This document shows, one piece after another, positions 57,301 to 64,000 of a DNA stretch of 64,000 nt. The position numbers and the translations under genes were made by a program. Source of the DNA: Halichondria panicea. Its lineage: Eukaryota > Porifera > Demospongiae > Suberitida > Halichondriidae. The notes beneath the pieces were generated by a model. That model was not told the DNA's origin, searched no databases, and saw only the letters and a list, made by a program, of their open reading frames with translations. The stretch spans positions 5,349,442 through 5,413,441 of the forward strand of contig NC_087379.1 of assembly GCF_963675165.1 (NCBI RefSeq), in the 5' to 3' direction. Within the stretch, counting starts at the first letter, position 1. Every line of letters starts with the position of its first letter.

Positions 57301-60300
57301 GTAAATGTCTGTATTGTGCAATGTACATTCATATTGTGTTGTCACTGTCTCCACTCTTGCAGGATGGGGACACTCCACTCATGGAGGCAGCCTACGCTGG
57401 ACAGGAAGATACAGTAAAAAAGCTTCTCTCATCAGGGGCTTCCGTTCTCTGCACTAATGAAGTGAGCACATGTACTTTATAGACTACATAATTATTGCAG
57501 TACCCATGAATAAAAAGTTCCCGTTCCTGTTTAATCGCATAAAAAAACCAATGAACTCATTGTTGTATTATGCAAAAACGCTACCATTTCCACGCATGTG
57601 CAGAAAAATTGCTGAGTAAGCAGAATCGTTAATTTGTGATTGTGCATGCGTGTGTACAGTGTCGTTAGCTTGTGTATACTACAGTATAGCTGATTGTGTA
57701 GTGCTTTAATCCTCTTAGTTAGCCGTTTCCCCAGTTGTTCTCGGTCTCGCATCAGAGGAGGAATGCCAGGGTCAAAAGGTCACTAATTAAAACACCACGT
57801 GGCCCTATGTTTTATATGTAAAACTGAGTTACCCTCGCGCCACTGAGTTTATACACCACCAATAGCTTGATCCTCTTTATAATCACAACAGAAATCGGTT
57901 GAGCTATCGCGCCCCAGAGGAATCAGCTTGAGAGAGGATATCCGGCCAGGATTTAATTGCAACCTTTGACCTTTTATTACATCCTTCGAAACCACAAGAT
58001 ATGGAAATTAGCCTTCCATGGCTAGGGTATAAATTTTGATGTACTGGCTTGCTGCACTTGATAGATCTAGGTATGATAAGCTTTCCAAGCAGACAAATAA
58101 AGAACAGAAGCGCTAAGCTGCTATATGCAGCAAAGGTCAAGAACCCAGAACAAGAATGTGTAATCTTTCATTAAATGTGACCCTATTGACCCTGGCGTTC
58201 CTCCTCTGGTCTCGCATCAGCTTCAAGACTAAGTTGCCTTCATGCAAGTCATCTGTGACCTGGAATGACCGTTTTTGAAGACCATGCATCGTCAGTTACT
58301 GACTGTCTGTGTACATTATACTATAATAGTACCGTATAGCGGGTATATTTGGAGGGTAAAAATGTTCATGGTTTTCGTGGATTAGACATGTACCCAAATT
58401 TAATATTGCAATACTGTGCAAAAAGGCACTATATTCCACGAAAATTAAATCCGCGAAAACCTTTCTTAAGGCATTTCCGCGAAAATTTTTACCCTTGAAA
58501 TATATCCGCTATACGGTAGCTAGCTCATTGTACAAAACTAGAGCACTGAAGTGCTAACCCTCAGCTGTTGACATGAATCTACAGTAGCAACAGACTATTA
58601 TAGGATCACTTCAGCTGTAAATATGTAGAGTTACCTTGAATAAAGGTCGCGTGTACTAGCTGTGCAAGTTTAGCTTTGCTCGCTTTTTTTTTGACAACGA
58701 AGCTTTAACATCGAAAGCTGCCACTATTAAAAGTAATAACTTGTTGTGTGTGGAGGCTATCCATGCTGTAAACGCAATGCTGTGGCATCCAGGTGAGTAG
58801 ATTCACCTGTAACACCAACAGACTACTATACCCGTGGCCGCCCACGCACACCTCGGGTAATAATCATACAGTTATTGTATCATTGTGTAAATAATTTCAA
58901 TTTTTCATGATGACGTCACCGTTTTATTCTATAACGAAGGAAGTGGCCGTTTGCATCCGGTTTAACGTTACTGTTTAATACATGCATTTTAAGGAACAGG
59001 AACGTTTTATTGATGGGTACTGTAGTTGCGTGACAAACAGCTTTACTACCTTTTACAGTAGTTAATGACTGAACAGAGCTGTCATTTGTACCTAAACCTA
59101 AACCTGTGTTGCCATGCAGTATTGCTGACAGAGCAATTAAAGTACACACGCCATACGCATTAGACCACTTTACCTCTTACAATATGTACGTCTCATCCCT
59201 TCATATGATCATCATCACAGGATGGACAGACTGCTCTGATGAGAGCCAAGAGATCATATCGCCCTGACCCTTCAGTAATAAAGCTGTTGGAGGAAGCTGC
59301 TGAATCACATGTGAGTCCATACCTCAATAATGCACACATGCACTGCATGATCATGCATGATGGTGTTTTAGTTTATTGTGCCGAATAATTAAATAGTGCA
59401 TACATTATTATGTACATCGAATAAACAAGATTTCCGAGCATTTTGCTATTTTGACAATTTAAGATCATAATTATAAGCTCATACGTACTTTCAAATACGA
59501 TTATTTTGTAGATTATTTAGTAGATTATTTAGTGCAAACTACAGTTCCAATACCTTATAGCTAGTAATTTCATAGCAGTTTTAATAAAATAACACAGACA
59601 TTTGCAACATTTACCTAGACAGTGAATTGCTTCTACTTCTCTTCTGCTCTTGCTCATGCACGCTCTCTCCAGTGTTGAAAAGTCAGGTTTTGTCTTCTTT
59701 TGTACTGTGGTAGAGTGGTGGGCGTTTTCTGTCAGTACCGACAGGCTCTGGTAAGTCTACTTGCTTCCAGACGCTTGTTTGATGCCATCTCATGCAGTAA
59801 AATCAGTGCTCCTCGTATGAGCCTAGAGTTGTGATGGCGATTTCTGTCTCTTGACACTAAAAGTTTAATCAACCACGTGGGTGATCGTAGTACAGTAATG
59901 AACCTCGATTATCCGGCTTGGCAGTTTTCTTTTTAGAAAATGGGCATGTCCCTCAAATGCGCGTGCGCGGTACAGCTGTTACCATGGATACATGCCTGCT
60001 TATCTTCTGCGCATGTGCAGACAATCATGTGGCACTGCTGTTTATCAATAAAGTGGATGATTCAAGGCGTGGTTTATCTATTAGATTATCCGGCATATTC
60101 ACTTATCCGGCCTGCTTCTGGAACCAATTAAGGTGTCCGGATAATTGAGGTTCTACTATACTGATAAATTACAAAGAGTTTTACTAACAAATTTACTATT
60201 GAATCCACCCACGCACAAATTGTGGTTACCAGGCCCTCTAGTGAGAGGGGCTGGGATCGAGGCTACATGGATATCTGCGTGTGTATTGTTATTGTACTAC

Positions 60301-63300
60301 CGAGGGCAGTTCTATGTATTCCCTCGAGTTCTATGTATTCCCCGAGGGAATACATAGAACTGCCCTCGGTAGTACAAATCCAATATACACCCTTGATAGC
60401 CATGGTACAACTATTGTATGTACATCAAATAAACCTTACGATAATTTTTTGCTATTTTGATAATTTCAGATCATAAACTCATATGTACTTTTAAATAGTG
60501 TCAATTAACTGCAAACTACAGTTCCAATGTTACACAAATCCAAACAAGCATGAATACCATTACATGTGCCCCCCCACACACACACACACACACACATTCA
60601 GTCACGTCCGCAGTCTGTGCAGGTCCTACCCAAGAACTGGACTGTTATCACTGACACAGAAACGTGAGTGACTATTGCACAGTTGAGTCACTAGCTTTAT
60701 GAATGTGAGTCAACTTTAGGAAGAAGCCAGTCTACCAGAACAAGGCAGCAGGGGAAACCCTCTCCACACCACCTGGATGTAAGTGTGTGCTTGTCCTGTA
60801 TCCAGCACATGGTTCTGTGTGTTTATCTCCTGTGTAGATCCCCTGCACCAAACCTCCGCACACCCTGATGTCACTTTCTACGACGTGCCTCAAGAGAAGG
60901 AGTTCACCTCCAGTGGTGGCCATGCTGACTTTGATAATGGAGTGCAAGTGGCTGTTCCACCTAATGTTGTCCCAGCAGGGACCTCTGTGAGCATTAAAGT
61001 CCAACCCAGCCTTGCCTCCAAGGATGTGTTTGTGATGCCTGAGGGCATTCAGTCTGCTAGTCCGTCCTACTTGATCTCTGGTGAAGGTCTAAACGGAGAG
61101 GTGACCCTGAGCATGGAGCATCATGTACGTGTGTCCACCCATCAAGAAGCTGATGACCTCCTCTTTCTCCAAGCTGACTCGTCTCCCAAGAGATCTGGTT
61201 CAAAAAGTATGTACGAGTACCAGGAGGTACAAGAGGGGAGGTCAGAGTTCACTCCTGGAGGGAACACCGGGAGACTGACGCTGGGCACACGACTGAAGAA
61301 CTTCTTTAAAATTGGCCGGAGGGGGAAAAAAGGTGAGTATTTGGAAATGTGAATTACTTCCAATTCAGCAAAATGCATGTACATGCAGGCAATACTGACA
61401 GTAACCTCTACACTGTCAGAGTCTACCGGTCTCCTCCACACACAACTGGGGACAGAATGGCTCTTGTCATTGTCAGCTACTTTAACCGTCTGTTTCTCGA
61501 TGTACGTATATTGCAGTTTTGTGATTGTACGTAAATAACTGTTTACCTCCATGTGCAGTTCTTGCGGAGGTTTGAGGTTGACATCATTCCCCGAGAGTAT
61601 CCACACTTGTCAAGTAGCCCTGCTGATAAGACAATCAAACAACCTCTTTGCTTTGTCCAAGTTGATGCAGTACTGGAGCTAGTCTGTGACCCAGCCTGGA
61701 GGAGTGTGCCTGACCAGAGAATGGTGAGTGCTTGATTTTGATCAATAGTTAGAAAAAAACAACGTTATATCGTAAGTGACTTTTCCGCACTTTTTTGTGT
61801 CTCCTATTTGCCATGTTTGCAGATTTCCCAAGAAGAAGTTGACCTGCCAGTGATTGGTAAGTTCTCACCAGAGGAGCTTCAGTGCTACCCACCCAGGATA
61901 GTGTGTCGGTTCTTCCCTGAGCAAGGAGCTGTCTCCTGCACCACATGCACTCTCTCACTGTATGGCTTTGACAAGCCAGTCAGTGTGGACATGGCACTGC
62001 TCACTCCTCAGAGATCAGTGGACACTAAACAACTCAAGGTGTCTCACTCAACCTCTGTTAAAGTCAATATATGAATGTTAGATACACTTCACTTGTGCCA
62101 TCAACCCATTATCCTACACTTGTTAAATTTTGGCTAATGAATGTCCGTAAAATGTCCTTTACAGTATATGTTGCTTCCTTGAGACCTACGTCTGTACTGT
62201 GTGTACTGCATGTGGACATTCTCAATTCGTTATAATGCATGTACCGTATAGCAGGTTATTTTCGTACTGTAGAAGTTTTTGTATTTTTCGTATTGTACAT
62301 AATAACATTATCATTCGAAAATTAAAACTGAGCGATAGGTTCAACGTCACTATCCTGAGCTGTACGAGTATTTAGAATACGAAATATTTGATTGGGCAGT
62401 TCATAAGAACATTTACCAGTATGTATGTGATTGTAGGAAGCCACTGAAGTACTGAGGAGAACAGTTGGTGAGATGACCACCTCACAGCTTGGCTCTACTG
62501 TGGAGAGTGTACTGTCACTAATGGAGAAAATGACAACTGCACTTCAGTGAGCTGTCTACTATTTTAATGGTAGCACTGTATTCACAATATCTCCCACCTC
62601 AGGTCATCTTCTCTGAGTGAGCTGACAGGCCACACTGACTCCATACGGACAGAGATAGCGTCTGTCCTTGTAGTGACCAGGAGGGTTGTCCAGGAGTGCA
62701 CAGTACAGAGCATCAGTGAGAACATGGGAGCCAGTCTCTCTAAGATGGAGACTTTATCTCACCAGCTTTGTATGGTGGCTAAGGTCAAACTGAGAAACTG
62801 TCATGAAGGTGAGAACGTGTGTTTATGATATCAAGTGTTAGCTCTCATTCTCAATGGTACAGACCAGTCAGAGGAGACAGCTGCTCTTGTTGACTTGGTG
62901 GAGAATGGAGCTAATCTGTTGAGAGCTGTGGACTGTCTACTCAGGGACATCCACACACTCAGTGCAGTCAGTGGTAAGTGTACATTATTGTCAGAGTCTG
63001 TGCATGTATTGAGTATCTACCTATACCGTATAGCGGGTATATTTCGAGGGTATAAATTTTCGCGGAAATGCCTTTAGAAATTAAGGTTTTTGCAGATTTG
63101 ATTTTCGTGGAATAGCAGCCTTTTTTCAGCATGCATGCATGCGATATTAAATTCGCGGTACATGCTTAATCCGTGACAACCATGAACATGTATACCCTCT
63201 ATAGAGGGTATAAAATCAAAACATAATACCGTATAGATACGGTATTATGTTTTGATTTTAGATCAATGATCTCTGCTGCTCAACTGCAACCCCCCTCCCT

Positions 63301-64000
63301 CCGTTTCTTTTAGCTTCCATAACATGGCAGTTACAGTAGGATAACATGTTTGAATTTTAAATTTCAACAGGGGCAAACCAAATCCAAAAGGAGGGTGGCA
63401 ATTAAAAGCCTCCCTAATTTCCCCCTGAGATTAATGAGATTAATATCCACGTACAGTCTTTTGTCGAAATTTGCTGTTTTTTTTCTTCCTCCCAGAACTT
63501 ATAGCCAATGTATGTAGAGCTACAAAATGCATTTTTTTGTTTTGAGTTATGACCTCCTGAAAGAAGCTAGTGCCATATTCCTTTCCACTTCCACTGTATT
63601 GTACATAGGGTTCACATTACATGTACTGTACTTAGTGCTTCAGTGTGTGGTCGTATCATGCTCTAACTTTCTCTATTGTCATTGTATTGAACTGCATGCA
63701 ATCCACGTACACCATTTCCTTTGCTGACCCTCACCCTATCCACACTACAGGCCTGGCAGAGAGGATAGACATTGAACACCCTCTACTCAACAACGAGATT
63801 GAGACAACAGAGTTCGTATATTTGGCGGCTCATTTTGACAACGTGATAATGTACTCTCAGATGTTGGGCCTCAATCGTTCTCAGCAAGCTAGTGTGAGGC
63901 AGCTCCTAGTTTTATATGACATGCAAACGGCCATGATGGAGTGCTTATCTCTGTGGCAGAGGAGTAACCCAGCTGCTGCAACTTATAGAACTCTTCTGAA
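48367..64000 (+). CDS. Ankyrin-(WW-like)-ZU5-UPA-Death domain protein, 3' end beyond window
   Basis: Nineteen exons in phase: 48367-48456, 48908-49006, 49529-49627, 50142-50240, 50625-50723, 55047-55145, 55492-55590, 57363-57461, 59221-59310, 60602-60663, 60720-60778, 60838-61332, 61389-61501, 61559-61723, 61823-62038, 62437-62546, 62603-62808, 62863-62973 and 63751 to the window end (886 codons so far). Residues 1-291 are about nine ankyrin repeats, seven of them in 99-nt exons. About 292-331 is the WW-like motif. 332-496 is ZU5 and 497-661 the UPA-like part. 662-803 is the helical region. From 804 a Death domain begins (FDNVIMYSQMLGL..MMECLSLWQRSNPAAATYRTLL). From ZU5 to the helical region it is nearly identical to gene 1, with the same exon lengths (495, 113, 165, 216, 110, 206, 111). 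It differs in repeat number and in the terminal domain. It starts 170 bp after the stop of gene 1. Confidence 0.82.
50761..51272. repeat. Long foldback element, about 130-bp arms
   Basis: ATCAAAACTAAAAAACATTT...CCAATCCGTTAC on the left is repeated inverted to 51272 with few mismatches. Each arm happens to be open in a shared reading frame, but that is a mirror of the inverted repeat, not a gene. Confidence 0.93.
51338..52090. repeat. AGGCTCTCCTTTTT family copies, with the empty piggyBac site
   Basis: 51338-51480 and 51925-52090 carry ends of the same foldback family that hosts the piggyBac-like element at 19396. Around 52000-52015 the sequence CCTCCAATTAATACCGTATTTTATC is the inverted, uninterrupted equivalent of the two flanks of that insertion, with one TTAA. 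Confidence 0.85.
52274..52858 (+). repeat. Interspersed repeat 'R', forward copy
   Basis: TATGCCTGGGTGCGCATGCG start, TG run at about 52316-52356, CACCCGCGGTGCTTTCATTT end. Same body as 39330-39861. Confidence 0.85.
53379..54033. mobile_element. Element 'G', short inverted copy (655 bp)
   Basis: Reverse-orientation relative of 42881-43740 with the same GACTACA ends and terminal palindrome. It lacks an internal stretch of about 200 bp present in the long copy. Confidence 0.82.
54549..54676. mobile_element. hAT-type MITE, degenerate copy
   Basis: CAGAGGATGCGTGCACGAATCA at the left and TGATTCGTGCACGTATGTCGG..CCTACTGTG at the right. Flanks ACTGCCAC and GCTGCCAC form a 7/8 target duplication. 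Same family as the next entry. Confidence 0.7.
54878..55011. mobile_element. hAT-type MITE, 134 bp, 35 bp before an ankyrin exon
   Basis: CAGAGGAGGTCCGACATGCGTG and its near-perfect complement as ends. Target duplication TCTATCAC/TCTACCAC at 54870 and 55012. Confidence 0.9.
57753..58208. mobile_element. hAT-type MITE, 456 bp
   Basis: CAGAGGAGGAATGCCAGGGTC at the left and GACCCTGGCGTTCCTCCTCTG at the right. Perfect 8-bp target duplication GTCTCGCA at 57744-57751 and 58209-58216. Confidence 0.92.
58330..58518. repeat. Foldback element, TACCGTATAGCGGG ends
   Basis: TACCGTATAGCGGGTATATTT and AAATATATCCGCTATACGGTA are inverted ends. The interior pairs ATTTTCGTGG-type motifs. Relics of the same ends are seen at 4967, 17018, 17217, 45699, 62241 and 63026, making this the commonest repeat of the window. 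Confidence 0.88.
58540..58865 (+). repeat. Partial copy of the 1.09-kb hAT-like element interior
   Basis: CTAGAGCACTGAAGTGCTAACCC..., GCTGTGGCATCCAGGTGAGTAG and CCCGTGGCCGCCCACGC match 11640-12260 in order. Terminal repeats were not found here. Confidence 0.75.
59893..60163. mobile_element. Tigger/pogo-like MITE
   Basis: CAGTAATGAACCTCGATTAT at the left (after TA) and ATAATTGAGGTTCTAC...ACTG at the right. Such CAGT..AACCTCGATTATCCGG ends with TA targets are typical of pogo-type elements. No transposase ORF. Confidence 0.75.
60281..60390. repeat. Short hairpin element
   Basis: GTGTATTGTTATTGTACTAC and CTACCGAGGGCAGTTCTATG are mirrored almost exactly around a CCCTCGAGTT centre. Confidence 0.88.
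60573..60601. repeat. Short CA run at an ankyrin gene 2 acceptor
   Basis: About 12 CA units, then TTCAG at the acceptor before exon 60602. It is the orthologous position to the long CA run of gene 1. Confidence 0.85.
63211..63260. repeat. Perfect palindrome
   Basis: TAAAATCAAAACATAATACC is followed, after a few bases, by its exact complement to 63260. A smaller palindrome (TATACCCTCTATAGAGGGTATA in two halves, 63191-63212) adjoins it. Both lie within the last intron of ankyrin gene 2. Confidence 0.9.

Noticed and set aside
1-64000. CRISPR arrays, bacterial operons, rRNA or tRNA genes
   Set aside because: The repeats found are tandem, inverted or dispersed transposon-type. No direct-repeat/spacer pattern, no ribosome-binding sites and no convincing tRNA cloverleaf were seen. 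A tRNAscan run would be decisive for tRNAs.

Overview
This is animal nuclear DNA with short introns. It is most likely from a demosponge. That is inferred from ~50-60 nt introns with GT..AG borders, gene spacing of 80-330 bp in the first 18 kb, a TRAF-like RING gene, ankyrin-ZU5-death-fold genes, and many short foldback elements with TACCGTATAGCGGG-type ends. The species cannot be fixed from the sequence alone.

Layout. 1-18.1 kb is a compact block of conserved eukaryotic genes: a broken TRAF-like gene (63-1225), UBIAD1 (1422-2366), two head-to-head sigma-1 receptor paralogs (2449-4310 minus, 4529-5717 plus), a forkhead gene of FOXN-like type (5852-7878 minus), DPH1 (8153-9448 minus), NTMT1 (9723-14490 plus, with a possible nested minus-strand small ORF) and PINX1 (14822-18083 minus). 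18.1-21.9 kb is a pile of transposon relics, including a TTAA-flanked piggyBac-like element whose paralogous empty site lies at 52.0 kb. 21.9-28.5 kb holds three decayed tandem copies of a POT/SLC15-like transporter separated by a minisatellite and foldback elements. 28.9-29.4 kb is an orphan CARD-like exon. 30.4-34.5 kb is a P-element-like (THAP9-type) transposon.

34.7-64 kb carries two tandem paralogous genes built as ankyrin repeats, a degenerate WW-like motif, ZU5, a UPA-like region, a helical region and a death-fold domain. The first ends in a CARD-like domain and the second in a Death domain. Their ankyrin repeats are encoded one per 99-nt phase-0 exon. They are almost invariant except at the positions that form the ankyrin ligand-binding face. 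Their introns are full of mobile elements, among them a Crypton-like tyrosine recombinase relic, hAT-type MITEs with 8-bp target duplications, and long perfect foldbacks.

The housekeeping genes are unrelated in function (prenyl transfer and sterol-like ligand binding at the ER, diphthamide, N-terminal methylation, telomerase regulation). The unit that looks like a working system is the ankyrin/ZU5/death-fold pair. By domain logic it is a candidate sensor-adaptor family for apoptosis or innate immunity, with recognition repeats that appear to diversify and effector domains that appear to be swapped.
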